A DNA stretch of 64,000 nt, taken from contig NW_026570221.1 of assembly GCF_019649055.1 (NCBI RefSeq), positions 2,852,001-2,916,000 of the forward strand, in the 5' to 3' direction. The notes under the pieces were generated by a model that did not search any database, was not told the DNA's origin, and saw nothing but the letters and a program-made list of their open reading frames with translations. A program made the translations under genes and the position numbers. Shown here in pieces: positions 53,603-64,000 of the stretch (its first letter is position 1; each line of letters starts with the position of its first letter). This DNA comes from Paramacrobiotus metropolitanus (lineage: Eukaryota > Tardigrada > Eutardigrada > Parachela > Macrobiotidae).

Positions 53603-56532
53603 GGGGAATCTTACTCCCTAGGTGCTTCTAATCTTACCAGCTGTGATTGCTGGCTTCGGATGCTAATTGGCCGTTCTTGAATCCTATAGGATTAAAGCTG
53701 TTCCGCGGATCTGTGGAAGAGTTGTCCTTCGGAGCGAACGCGACCTACCAGAAAAACAATTTCCGTGCCACAGGGGAAAGGAAAACCTGTATTGGCTTAC
53801 TTGCAATAGATGTTTCTGTGTTTCCGTACAAACCACACCCAAACCACATCACCGCTTTCAAAAGCATCCATCCTAAGAATAAGCGCAGAGAATAAATGGA
53901 AACATTCCATGATAAGGAAAAAAACGTCCTTTATCGACATTCCAATGCAGAAATGATGTAGACGTGTTTATCGCATAAACACCGTATATTTAGACAGATA
54001 TAAGCACCGACTTAATATCGTATACTAGATAATGACGGGATGTTTGTCATTTGTGCTGTTCAGAAAACGGAGGCAGAATGTTTAAGCAACGAACAGCCGC
54101 CAAGCCATCTCTTGGCATTTTTGAAGACAATGACCGTTCGAATTGCTGCTGCTGTTTGAGACTTACTGCCCCATATTCTCCAGAAAAATTGTACCGCATA
54201 TTCTCCAGAGAAAGAGAATGAATCCAGCAATATCCTTGATTTAATTTATACTAGCCCGCTCATCCTGCATGCTGGGGCTTTCGCGAAAAATGAAGAGGTC
54301 TTTTGCGAGAAGTAGAAAGTTAAAGAAAAGATCACTGAAAGTATTTAAGCCAAGTTTAGCAAAATTCTGCGTTCTTGGATTTTGTTTTACGTCGTCCATG
54401 TCTGGCCGAATTCCATATGTGTCAGCAAATTCTTAAATATAACACTGTCTTAGGTTTTAAAAAGAAAACGACGTAATTGCAAGCAACCTTTCCTGACTTT
54501 CATTTTGACCACAAACCAGCAAATTAATTTATCATTGTGGTACGCGATAACCGGGTTCGACAAAACTTTTCCCCAAACACAGAGCAGTAAAAGACTAGAA
54601 GCGTACATCTATTTGAGGCTTTGTACGTAATTAGCTTTTTTTCCAGCAAAAGTACAACAGGCATCATAAACATTTTTTGGCGCGATCTTTTTTTAACGTT
54701 TTTGTGTTTAGATTGCTGTTTTCGGTTTTCTCATGCCGCATTGTAGATATAGTCCTTCTACTAAAAATATTGGCGACGACGTCGGTCTTGTTGAGTTAGT
54801 CGCTGATGCTTTAGCGTAATTTTCTACGGATTCATAAGGTAAAACCTTCCTTCGGCCTTCCGTTTTGCTTTTATCGGGTTCCCGATTCAGTAGTTCCTAT
54901 CTGCAAGACGTCGCTGTCTGGTTAACCTCTTTGTGTGCGCATTAAAAGTGGTGCCGATATTCACACAGTACTTACTGAAGCAGCTTAGTACTGCGCTGAA
55001 AGTGACGGGGGAATTGGGAATATTCCAAGTCTGTATCGCAGGGACTAAGGGGGTAACCTACTCCCATCGTGGTTACGTTGTAATCCCTGACGTCTTTGCC
55101 GCACGTTACATTGCCGTTTGCTGATACGCGCGCGTCACTGTCGAATGTAGCTGAAAAAGATAAATATGTATGTTTTGCCGCTGCCAAGGTAATCGCCTAG
55201 CTGTAGTTGGGCTTCGCCAGGCAACACAGGGATTGTTTATAAACGCAGATTGTGTAAAGGTGACGAATTCATTGGATCCATATTCGATGCACATCATCTG
55301 TAAAAATTGTAATAACGACGATATTTTTACGGGTTAACATTTATACAACTGTTAAAAGCGAATCAATTCACAGTGTACTGGAATAAGTAATACAAATGAT
55401 AGGTTCAAGTGGTCAATAGTTGTATAATTTTATCATGAAGAAAAAACGCAGGTAGCGCTCATGCCAATATGTGAAACTATACTTACTCTTTTCTATTAAT
55501 ATTGTTTTACTCTACAACACATCCTTCTAACGTCAGCCAAAGTATCAGCTTTACTGTTCTTTATTCACGACCCCCATGATCGAGGAAGGAATAGCTAACG
55601 GTGTCTAAGGACATTTCATATGCACAGACAATAAAAGCTTTACTAAACTAAGCCAATGAAATGGTGATTCAAAAGAGCATGTAAATAGATGTACTTGAGC
55701 GTTTGATACTCGGCATTACAGGTACTGCATTATAGTTGATGGCTCCATTAGTGTGTGGTGCATGGATGCGGTATTCATCCAGGACGAAGCGCTGGTAATG
55801 TTCACAATACGTCGACGTGCACGCCACGATAAAGTTATCATCGGTAATCAGGAATCGATCCATGCTAGAGTCACGAAAATAATTCAATAATTATTTACAG
55901 TTAACTGAAATTAAAATGCTGCTGCGAAGACACAACTTTGGGATTGTTAGAGGCGATGCTACTAAATACGTTCTATTTGTGTGACAAGCGGAGCAGCATT
56001 AAAGCAAACGGAAAACAATTGCATGATTCCAGTGCAGTACTCTCGTTTCTTGTTATCGTTTATTAAAAGAGGGCATGGATAGAAGCGAATCCATCGCTAC
56101 ATCGTTCTCGCTGCTGGCTATATTGTAATTACATTTCATACTTCCCCTAGCTCGATTGTTAAACAAAATTGCGAAAATCATGTGTCGGTACTTTTATCCT
56201 TGTCATTCGGATTGTTTGGCTCGAAAGTTAGAAATCATTAATCGAGTTCGTGCACCCGTTGGTTTAATTGCCCGTTCTAGTAGCTAAGGCGTGTGAAATG
56301 GCATGGTCGGTACCCGGTGCTCGTTAGCTGGGACTGCCTGTGCGCGGAATGAACCCGTGACGTATTGTACTCGGACGAAACAATCCAGAAGCAAATTGAA
56401 AGCCGGATTACGCTGCCCCCAAGACGCAGGGAACTAGGATCCTACAGGATTATCCATGTTCTCCGGACGAGAGGCTTCATATAGTTAACATTTTCATTTT
56501 AACAGTGACACCGTATCATACGTGCTTTTATA
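53603..56532. other. No recognisable gene
   Basis: Short unassigned ORFs on both strands only. CGCATATTCTCCAGA and a near copy occur around 54,170-54,215. Nothing else stands out. Confidence 0.45.
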
Positions 56533-56727
56533 GTGGCGATTTTTCAGTGCCCGCGACTGTTCAGTGGTGGCGATGTTTCAGTCCGTTCCGAGTACTACAC
56601 GGTCATTAACGACCCTATAATGGCCACGGGTCAGTTAACCAGTTTGTCTTCGATGGATATTTTTTTCAGCCAAAATATAATTAAAAGGCTAAAGCAGAAC
56701 GTATCAGCTAACAAGAGCCCAGGGTGA
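56533..56727 (+). pseudogene. Possible LINE reverse transcriptase N-terminal scrap
   Basis: The 64-codon frame ends FFSQNIIKRLKQNVSANKSP and G, then stop, with GAT following. This resembles the opening of many non-LTR reverse transcriptases (v...L..L...KS.GpDgi). The resemblance is limited to about 20 residues and no downstream RT motif was found. Confidence 0.3.
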
Positions 56728-57010
56728 GATCAGAGGGAATGCGCATCGTTAGTTCATCTGGATCTGGTGCTGTAGCCTACAACAATCGAGTTAAAAAATC
56801 ATCTGTCTCGAAGACTCGATTGGTAAAATGTGCTCCAGCATTCCATTTTCTCGTGTCATAAATTCAAGGGCAGAAAACGTGCATGCGTATATCTCTTATT
56901 ATTTCCTCATCACCAAAAACAAGCGTAGACGCACAAAAAGGGGATGATTACCGTACCTGAGAATTGAATTTGATAATTGCTGTATTACAAAATCAAAACA
57001 GTGGCAAAAT

Positions 57011-57385
57011 CAGTGGCATTTAGCCTTTCGTACCAAAACTGCCGAAGAAGCAGCAAAGTTTTTTGCAAAAGAAATTGTATGTCGTTTCGGCGCTTCAGGG
57101 TATCTGGGGACCACAGAGACTCCGGGTTTTGTAGTGAGTTGTTCTAGAATGTACTTTTCCTCGCTGGAACGGTACGCTACCGTTCGAACAGCCACCACCT
57201 CACAGCCATGGCCTGGTAAAACACATGAACCGTACTATCGTAACCTCGTTAGCCACGAAATGGGCACAACTTATATACGCAATGCTAAACCAGCTTATAA
57301 ACGCAAAACACAAACCAGCAAATGGCAAACGATGGACAGTTGTTTCTGCAATTTGAAGATAGGTAGCGGCCCTTGCCTGTGTTGA
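57011..57385 (+). pseudogene. Retroelement integrase core relic
   Basis: A continuous frame from 57,011 to the stop at 57,385 reads FRTKTAEEAAKFFAKEIVCR, then FGASGYL, the segment before the second catalytic Asp of retroviral-type integrases (..TA.e.A..l...I..RfG.P..i.sD.G). The DxG position is replaced by TTETPGF. Farther on, TATTSQPWPGKTHEPYYRNL corresponds to the (S/T)PYhPQ..G..ER...L region with the Glu altered. The order is right for Ty3/gypsy or BEL integrase, but catalytic residues are gone. Confidence 0.5.
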
Positions 57386-58360
57386 AACAGTGATCATTTC
57401 GACTATACCTTTACTCAGTGTTTCGGGTGTGCTGATATTGTATTAGAACTGCTGGGAAAATACGGAATTATCTGCGCTCGGGAAGGATACGTTACGTCAG
57501 CCTGAACGTCTGCAGAACAAGTGACCGTTTATAATTATTTCTCTAACGGTTATTGCATTACATATTTCGCCAGTTAGGGATACGATAACAGATAGAAACG
57601 CACTGGTGTTTTGGTAGTACACAATATTGTCTTTACACACTCTAGAATCAGGACGATGCCGCTTTTAACGGCGGAAGATAAATGCGGCGGATGCTAGCTT
57701 TAGAAATGTTGACCGCTCGTGCTAACTCCGGTAGATAGCGCGAGCGGCCAACATTTAAACTGGCTGCTTGCAAAACTATTAGCTTTACACATGGAATATG
57801 TACGACAAAGGATCCTGGCTGGCCAACCTACGACCTGTTTCTCCCTCCAAATCAAAATCATCTCTTGTTTTTCCGAATGTTTCAAGAAAACTAACTTAAA
57901 GGTCACTCCAAACAGTAATACCCTTAATACTTTCGTGCCGTTTGAGAATTTTTAGTTAAACATAAATATAAATGTTTTACTTTATCCTCATCGTTCCACT
58001 TATGCGACGCCAACCCGCTCAATTCTTAACAGAAAATCTACGGCATCCTCATATGGTTTGCCACCAAATATAGGTAAATCTTTTAATGAAACTATTTTGT
58101 GACTTTCTCCTTCACGGAAATCACCTAATGCTTTAGCGAGATCTTCTAACATTATCGCATTGTTGCTTCCCCTGCGGGTGGGGTTTCTAATACAAGCTCA
58201 GGTGTACTCATCGTAGAACGCTGATCAACGACGGATTCTATGGCACGGCCGGCTGTAAAAGCTTCGAATACACCGCACACCCGAAATATAGATTTGGCAG
58301 ACAAGTTAACAGTTTACTATGCAACTCTCCGCGCTGGCCAGATGTTCCTTCTCTCGCCTG
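57386..58360. other. No recognisable gene; contains a 51-bp hairpin
   Basis: A hairpin at 57,705-57,755 pairs AATGTTGACCGCTCGTGCTA with TAGCGCGAGCGGCCAACATT (18 of 20 positions complementary) around an 11-nt loop. Otherwise only short unassigned ORFs. Confidence 0.6.
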
Positions 58361-58483
58361 GATGGCCACACAGCGGAGGTTTATTGGGGCGCCAACGTCG
58401 CTTTCGCAGTTAACTTCGCGGATCCGGAACAGTATCCGAGATTTATCCTCGATACAGATGCCTATGTCCAGTGTCCTCATTAG
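58361..58483 (+). pseudogene. Ty3/gypsy RNase H start relic
   Basis: The frame 58,361 to TAG 58,481-58,483 reads VYWGANVAFAVNFADPEQYP then RFILDTDAY. The family pattern is W...C..AF..l...L..aP......f.L.tDAs, the join between RT connection and RNase H in Ty3/gypsy Pol. The sequence beyond the DTDA motif is broken. The minus-strand 86-codon ORF over it is a shadow. Confidence 0.5.
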
Positions 58484-58639
58484 GCTACTCCACATCACGG
58501 CAACAAATTTTTAGTGTTGTTGAATCTGGCAAGCCGTACACTACGTCGGATGACAAAGAGGAAGAGCCACCAACGCTAGTACTGCTGATACCAAAGACCC
58601 ACTCCAGTCCTAGCCCTATCGCTAAGGTCATGGGCAAGG

Positions 58640-60069
58640 ACTAGGCTCCAGTCTTGAAGATGCCGCCGATTCAGCCGGCAGGAAAGAAAACTCCTCGCAT
58701 GAGTGTTTCAGTGCAGGCTGCCGCTACAGCGGTCGAGTTATAAAATCAGCTAACAGATTTGAGAACTCGATTCAATCAAGCCGAACAAAGTATGGCAAAT
58801 CGTAATAAAGCGATTTTCGATATGACAGCCAACAGGTCAACCTAAAGGAGCGACTACGGGTTGCTCGGGGGGCCCATAATAAATCGGGCGAAGCCACTGT
58901 TGGGCTGGGTGCCCGCGTAGCGAAACATGAAAATACGATCAGTCAGTTGCAAGCCGGTTTAGAACAAATGAAAGCGAATTAAAATCGAAAAAGGAATAAT
59001 CGAGCGGTAAATCCAAAACGGAATCGTCGAGCGGTTTTCGCGATCAGTATTTAAATGCTGTCCGTGATATTGCAATGCTACCTACTGAGTCCTATGACCG
59101 GTTGACAACAATCTCTTCATTGCAAGGGTCAAAAAAGGTCAGGTCAGAATTCACCACATTAGCCGACAAATATAATTATCTGTTGACAGTGTATCAACAG
59201 ATGATGGCCGAAGCCAAAGAGCTGATATCAAACTCACTATGGAGAAAGGCAGCCATTTTGAGTGCGTACTGGCTAGACCAAGACCGCAAACTCCCGCATG
59301 AGTCAGCTCATAGCACAGCCGACCATATTAAGAAACAGCAAGTTTCCCAAGCCGAAGCGGCGACCATCCGCGAGGTCCTGCGGTCATAGTTGAATAAGTA
59401 ACGTAAGCGGACAAGCCAAACTAATAGCCCACTAAGAAAAGCCGATCTTGCCGATGCCATACGGCAGTTGGTTCCAAAGCCGTCGTATAATTGCAGTAAG
59501 GTAAACATAGATAGATTCCTTATTAAATTCGAGCAAGCCGCCAAGAGAATCGTTTGGTCAGTGAATGCTTAAAATTGCTGAGCTAGCTTAATGCCTAGAG
59601 GACGAGGCGATCATATAGCATATTGGTCTGCTGACGTCCGTAAATACGCCGAATATCTACCGGGAGTGGCGTGACCAAATGAACGCGCGGTTTGGTGAGC
59701 CCAGACGTTCTGTAAATGCGTTTTCCGATCTCAATAACCGAACTTACCGTCCCAGCCAAAAATCGCTTGAGAGTGTCTTTCAAGCGAAGAGGACGAGAGA
59801 TCAGACAGGTTATGCCAGCAAGCCGGGACGAATTGTTACTTTTCTAATAATGAACGTACAAACACATGCGACCCAAGCACGATAAAATCGTGAGCATGGA
59901 TCCTCGACCGCCAGAAGAATTTCTCGAAAAAATCAAGTACAGATCTGATCAGTCAACTGACCCCGGAGTTTATAATACGAGGGAAATTCCGAGTCCCTTG
60001 AAGCAGAATCCACCTTTTGCGGCCAACGCTTCCAATGGATTTCGGTGCTCGCTGCTGATAAAATTCTAA
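58640..60069 (+). pseudogene. Second retroelement gag relic
   Basis: Decayed frames succeed each other. About 58,680-58,990 is coiled-coil-like (NQLTDLRTRFNQAEQSMANR; HENTISQLQAGLEQMKAN). Positions 59,075-59,572 form one frame with stops at 59,387 and 59,399 and a terminal one, ending VNIDRFLIKFEQAAKRIVWS. From 59,573 the frame shifts to YREWRDQMNARFGEPRRSVN then SLESVFQAKRTRDQTGYA. Another shift near 59,870 gives MDPRPPEEFLEKIKYRS. The succession FL.kFE..A, W...L..RFg, s...f......L and p.t.eE.l..a follows the capsid domain of LTR-retrotransposon Gag. It does not resemble the gag of the 42.9 kb element. No zinc knuckle found. Confidence 0.6.
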
Positions 60070-60189
60070 TTAATCGATTTCCATCGCGTTCCATTGTAAA
60101 TTTTTCTGGCTGTTCAAATTTCTGATAGCGCATTTCTAATTAAATGCTCTGACAGATTTAAAGTAGACGTTACCGCGGGCTGATTATCC

Positions 60190-60300
60190 GCATATCCAAA
60201 GGAAAAAGCGGCGGTACAGAGAGAGCGTACAGAGCGGCGGCGGTAATACCGCTTCGTACAGTGGCGCTTCGTATAGAGCGGCGGTAATACCGAAATAGAC
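60190..60300. repeat. Short imperfect GCGGCGGTAATACCG / GTACAGAG repeats
   Basis: GCGGCGGTAATACCG occurs twice (about 60,235 and 60,273) with interspersed GTACAGAGMG and CTTCGTA copies. Resembles a small decayed minisatellite following the gag relic. Confidence 0.6.
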
Positions 60301-61422
60301 GTGGGACAGAAAGTGGTTACGAAAGATAATTCAACGGTAACTAGATCTGGTCCAGAGGTGGCGGATAAATAATTGCACATGATTCATGGAAGTTAATACG
60401 CTTAAAGGTTGTCGGGATTATAGCGATTGCCGGCAAACTTTCACTGCTCACACTCTAAGCTGCACAGGCATAACCGTCCTTACCATCGATAACAAATTCA
60501 GTATCAAGCGACTAGACGTAGACGGTCGGCGGTGTGGAAGATCAATGAAATGGAACCGTTTGTGTTGCAAAGGGAGTGGTAGCGCTAATCCATGGTGGAA
60601 AATAGGTGGAAGAATGACCTTTTTGTGTTGATCAGGTAAACATGAGATAATGCGTACTCTCTTAGTTGGCATCCCGCTGCCTCACCTGTTGAAACTGCCG
60701 ATCATCACGATAATCGGATGCTGAGTGCTAAGAAGAAAACGGTTTAAAATTTCTAAATCCACGACTTGTTCTTGCCGTTTGGTACGCTTTAAATTTCAAA
60801 CACCGGCTGACGACAGTAGAAATCATTTTGACAATAAACTGCCTTAGCACGGTCGGTCGTGACTTGAATGTTGATTATTATGTCCAAAAATTAAATTACG
60901 CTCTAGAAGATGATGGCATTTTGGGCGATTTTATACCCGTTTGCCGGTGTAAGAATTGAAATTACGGCAGATTCCACAAGTTGAACCAATCAGCGCCTCG
61001 CGCATTATCCCTTTAATAAAATTAAGTCTATCGTACAGATCTCGTCAGGGAAACGGAAGATTCTCACGCAATGAGTTTGGTTGATCTCAAAGCAAGACAG
61101 TAGTAGAGGCATTTGTTCGTATACGCGTTTTTTAGTGATAGGCTAACCTGAACAAGTTTTTTATTATAAGAAGGGTAACCTGTACATGTTAATGGAGAGG
61201 AGGCTGAGTGGAACAAGTTTGCTTAATATATGGGTGCGGTGTATGGGAACAGCAAGATGGCTGTGATAGTGGTGACCGCCCAATGGTGGTAGTTGCTAGT
61301 TGGTGTAAAAAAATGTAACCCTCCGGTATAATATTGCAGGGACTAAAATGCAACTGTTGGTATTTCCAAATACTAAAATATAGTAGAAATTAGCAGTCTG
61401 ATTTGTATTTTACAAAAAATTT
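60301..61422. other. No recognisable gene
   Basis: One 81-codon ORF (60,386-60,631, Cys-rich, no motif) and otherwise nothing identifiable. It forms the upstream region of the zinc-finger ORF at 61,423. Confidence 0.4.
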
Positions 61423-61854
61423 ATGGTTACAATGAATTCAGAAGATATAACGTGTACTTTATGTAAAACCGTTTATAAACGTAAAGACGACCGCGACCGC
61501 CATGTATTGGAAACCCATTACAAGGTACGAAATTCTGTATGTCCACATTGCTTCTTGTCCATTCGACAGCGATCTCTGCCGCGGCACCTACGGACAGCAT
61601 GCCCGGTGTTACATCCACGAGCACCAAAGCCGGTCACGCCAGCCACAAGCAAGCCGGTAAAGAAAATTCCTAAGCCACCCACCGAGCCTGTTAAAATGAC
61701 CTATACGAATTCCTCAAGAATTTTAAAATGTGGTTGCGGGAAAACCGCCGATGTTGTTTTGTCTGTCGCCAGTAAACGTAAAAATGCAATTTTCTGGGAG
61801 TGCTCTGACTGCCGTCTTCAGGCGGCAGACCTGTTGTTAGCTTTAAACCAGTGA
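61423..61854 (+). CDS. C2H2 zinc fingers plus GRF-like zinc motif protein
   Basis: Intact 143-codon ORF from ATG (a second in-frame ATG lies 9 nt on) to TGA, with AATAAA at 61,866. Finger 1: CTLCKTVYKRKDDRDRHVLETH (C2H2, about residues 11-32). Finger 2: CPHCFLSIRQRSLPRHLRTAC (C2HC, about 40-60). A Pro/Lys-rich linker follows, then LKCGCGKTADVV..RKNAIFWECSDC (about 101-130), matching the spacing of a GRF zinc motif (CxCG ... F/W.C..C), a single-strand nucleic-acid-binding module. It is the best-preserved small gene in the window. It could be a host nucleic-acid-binding protein or the accessory ORF of a mobile element; neighbours do not decide. Confidence 0.65.
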   Translation: MVTMNSEDITCTLCKTVYKRKDDRDRHVLETHYKVRNSVCPHCFLSIRQRSLPRHLRTACPVLHPRAPKPVTPATSKPVKKIPKPPTEPVKMTYTNSSRILKCGCGKTADVVLSVASKRKNAIFWECSDCRLQAADLLLALNQ

Positions 61855-62190
61855 ATGTTCGTCCCAATAAAACCACAGTGCTTAGTGGATGTGGTACGCT
61901 TTGTATAATAGAAAATGTGATGGAACTGTTAGGTAGTGTTAATGGAATCAGAGCATAGACACACGCACACTGAAAAAATCGTATGAGTCAAGTATAGGAA
62001 ACAAAGAAATGCACGCTTTACTAACACGTATCTTTCAGTTGCAACTTTAAGAATTTAAAATTTTGTCATCAGTTTGTCTGGGTTTTGTTTTTTTGGTTTT
62101 GTTTTTGTTCTTTTTTGTTTGTTGAAGTAAGTATGAAATTTATTTAATAAATGAAAGTAAAACTGATAATAATTCATTTTTTTAAAGAAG

Positions 62191-62633
62191 ATGAATCCCG
62201 TTCTTGTCCCAATGGACAGCTTCGAAGAGCAAGCTGTTGAGCTGCTCATGATCCGCCGGATGCAAAATGCACAGATGGACCATGAGTATGAGCAGGCCCG
62301 GCAGGATGCTGCCGACCGGCGGGACCATGGAGGAGGCGCTGCGCAAGGCGAACCCGACGGGAACGCGGATCCGTGGAACACCGCACCGACGGTCGCCGAC
62401 AACGCTGGGGATGCTGTCGCTGCACAGGGAGACGCCGGAGGTGGGGCGTCGCAGCCGCTGGACGCGGTGGGGAAAATTTCGCTACCGATGCAAGTGGATG
62501 GGACGACCATGCCTCTGGAAGCGGAGGTCATGCGTCCTCGGAGGATGAGGAAAGCGAGGATGAGGATGCGGGGGAGGAGGACGCCCAGGAAAAGAACCCC
62601 GACGTGCCCAGGCCCGACGACCCTAACGGTTAA
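62191..62633 (+). CDS. GC-rich acidic protein ORF, probable frame shift
   Basis: ATG at 62,191 opens a frame reading MNPVLVPMDSFEEQAVELLM, then Asp/Ala/Gly-rich sequence. A shifted frame (62,373-62,633) ends with GHASSEDEESEDEDAGEEDA and a stop at 62,633. In the first frame the same bases give a strongly basic, Met/Arg-rich tail. The acidic reading looks more protein-like, so a one-base change between about 62,440 and 62,480, or a splice, is likely. G+C of 62,190-62,640 far exceeds the flanks, and frequent GAN/GCN codons suggest coding. Acidic tails of this type occur in chaperones and virion proteins; no family recognised. It follows the zinc-finger ORF by 340 bp on the same strand. Confidence 0.4.
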
Positions 62634-62679
62634 TGTGAGTACCGGAAATCTTTGGAGTTTGTTTTGCGTAATTTTTTAA

Positions 62680-63494
62680 ACTCGAGTTACTCTGAAGGAA
62701 ATCGCTCATGTGCGTTAGTAGCTATGTTTCTTAATACATCCGTATAATCCATATATTTTTATTGCAGATTATTACTAACGATGTATTGTGAATATTTTTG
62801 CTGAATTTTATAATAAGAGGTGATTTATTTCTGCTGATTGTACCTTTTGTATGGTTGCTATTTTTGACAGCATTATTACGTTCTGCCGTGCATTTTGCCC
62901 TTGGAATATATTTTTGATTTATCTGGAGTGTAAATTCTACACATAATTCTAGAAAGGAAAGAAACTCACGAGGCACGAGCAACGGAATATTTATCCCAGC
63001 ATATCGATACAAAAATTCAGCCCAGGAACGTGGCCTCCGTTCAGTGAACATTATCGGGTGCAATTTAAATAAGTAGTTATTTTTTTCGGTTTTTGTTGTT
63101 TGAGATTACTGTTTTTTTATGTTATTTGTTGTTTACAAATGTAAGAATGCGAATTAAAAATTCTGAAACAAAAATAGCGGGTAAACCGGTTGAGTAGCGT
63201 AACGAAGATAGCTTGAAAATTACCACCCCAGTACCTAACAAGTAAAAATATTTTTGTTCCATTAAACGTTACTACACGTCACACCACTTAAATAAGACTG
63301 CTACAGCGACTAGAGCATTGATCGAGTTTTTCCATTTTCCTTCCGTCAGCCACAGGTTGTTCAGTTATTGCTCTACATTTTCCACAGACAACAGGAGAAC
63401 TGTAATACTCTTGGCTAAATGGTGACAAATCAGTAGTAGCGACTCGCCAGCGATCGGAAGCCAGAATGATTGTCGCGCGTATCAGTGATGAATA
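62680..63494. other. No recognisable gene
   Basis: A+T-rich sequence with only a 110-codon minus-strand ORF (62,731-63,063) lacking motifs. Confidence 0.45.
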
Positions 63495-63882
63495 CTGTAG
63501 CCGCTAGATGAAGTGGCTCCACTGTTAGATCCGACCGCTGCCTGCCTCTGGCCGGGCATTGAGAACGAGCCTTCCCCCCACCGAGAGGCGCACACTTTGC
63601 TTTTCGATAAACTGTTGCCTGCCCCTGTCAGGGGCACCCCAAAAACCACAACAAACCAGGTTTATAAATTGAAAACTGTCAGTGCTCTGACATTATGCTC
63701 TTACAATAATTATTGTACTTTGCTAAAAAATAATAAAACTCAGTAAAACATGTAGAACGTCAGCATCAGAGTCAGAATTGTTTGAAACCAAAAACAATTC
63801 TGCACGGAGCAATGTGTGTATATTGGGCTTGCATTTTCCCGTATACCAGACTCTGTGGAGCCACTTCATCTAGCGGCTACAG
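63495..63882. mobile_element. TA-flanked MITE with 28-bp terminal inverted repeats
   Basis: CTGTAGCCGCTAGATGAAGT and the next 8 bases (63,495-63,522) are perfectly inverted at 63,855-63,882, with TA on each side (63,493-63,494 and 63,883-63,884). 388 bp, no transposase. Internal inverted repeats include CAGAATTGTTT/AAACAATTCTG near 63,772-63,801 and CCCCTG/CAGGGG near 63,625. The terminal repeat differs from those of the MITE at 33.7 kb and the element at 3.9 kb. Confidence 0.9.
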
Positions 63883-63900
63883 TAATTCAGCGATAATTAA

Positions 63901-63952
63901 CCGCAGGTTCACGGTGCACGATCAGTGTTGATCGTGCATCGTGAACCTGTGG
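63901..63952. repeat. 24-bp stem, 4-nt loop hairpin
   Basis: CCGCAGGTTCACGGTGCACG and the next four bases pair with the segment 63,929-63,952 around GTGT, with only two G-T type pairs (63,903/63,950 and 63,914/63,939). It lies 17 bp from the MITE's TA target duplicate. Confidence 0.95.
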
Positions 63953-64000
63953 TCCGCGTTTTTCCTCTCGTCTCCTGTCCGCCTAATTGTGTGCAGAAGT

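Noticed and set aside
58238-58498. 86-codon minus-strand ORF
   Set aside because: Its complement carries the RNase H-like DTDA frame, so the minus ORF is probably a shadow.

Overview
The window looks like a gene-poor, transposon-rich stretch of an invertebrate animal nuclear genome. Open frames are short and joined by GT-AG introns of about 48-60 nt. The large elements are animal types: a Ty3/gypsy retroelement primed by tRNA-Phe, an R2-type non-LTR element with a C-terminal restriction-like endonuclease, relics of Polinton/Maverick-like protein-primed DNA polymerase B, and TA-flanked mariner-type elements. An ecdysozoan is plausible, but the sequence alone does not settle the phylum. No rRNA gene, CRISPR array or prokaryotic operon was seen.

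Layout, left end. Positions 0.3-5.6 kb hold two decayed multi-exon plus-strand genes. The second is clearly a Ulp1/SENP-type SUMO protease pseudogene, and a 0.94 kb mariner-like element sits inside one of its introns. The first may carry a distant, catalytically dead C48-like domain. Positions 8.4-9.2 kb (plus strand) and 11.9-12.1 kb (minus strand) hold two separate fragments of the exonuclease domain of a DNA_pol_B_2 polymerase. A relic of the same Ty3/gypsy family found intact further right lies at 12.3-12.7 kb on the minus strand. A BEL/Pao protease relic is at 15.6-16.0 kb. A broken secreted or membrane protein gene is at 16.2-17.3 kb on the minus strand. From 17.3 to 28.6 kb little is recognisable beyond local duplications and one dispersed repeat pair.

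Layout, middle. A tRNA-derived SINE head lies at 28.6 kb and a foldback-type element at 29.5-30.2 kb. A compact minus-strand set of unrecognised spliced ORFs (33.4 to 30.7 kb) is interleaved with a plus-strand fragment of the polymerase N-terminal Cys-rich region (32.2-32.65 kb). Part of this set recurs, diverged, at 40.6-41.2 kb. A 0.29 kb TA-flanked MITE is inserted in the first copy.

Layout, right end. The Ty3/gypsy retroelement runs from a 5' LTR ending at 41,808 to 51,335. It has a tRNA-Phe primer site, a leader with repeated AAAGGTCA, a very long gag frame with three internal TAA codons, and an intact 1,614-codon pol. Pol contains an extra Cys/His cluster between protease and reverse transcriptase and a membrane-glycoprotein-like tail. 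The element ends in a 125-bp near-perfect palindrome whose apex is an inverted copy of the LTR end, and no 3' LTR was found. A second foldback-type element (51.9-52.25 kb) shares its core repeat with the first. An R2-like 3' fragment follows at 52.5-53.4 kb, then dispersed retroelement relics (56.5-60.1 kb), two ORFs with GC-rich neighbourhoods (zinc finger/GRF-like and acidic, 61.4-62.6 kb), another MITE and a hairpin at the right end.

Taken together, most coding signal is mobile-element debris of different ages. The Ty3/gypsy pol is the only long uninterrupted reading frame. Candidates for something undescribed are the pair of foldback loci with a shared core and locus-specific arms, the unusual architecture and palindromic 3' end of the retroelement, and the minus-strand ORF set next to polymerase B debris.
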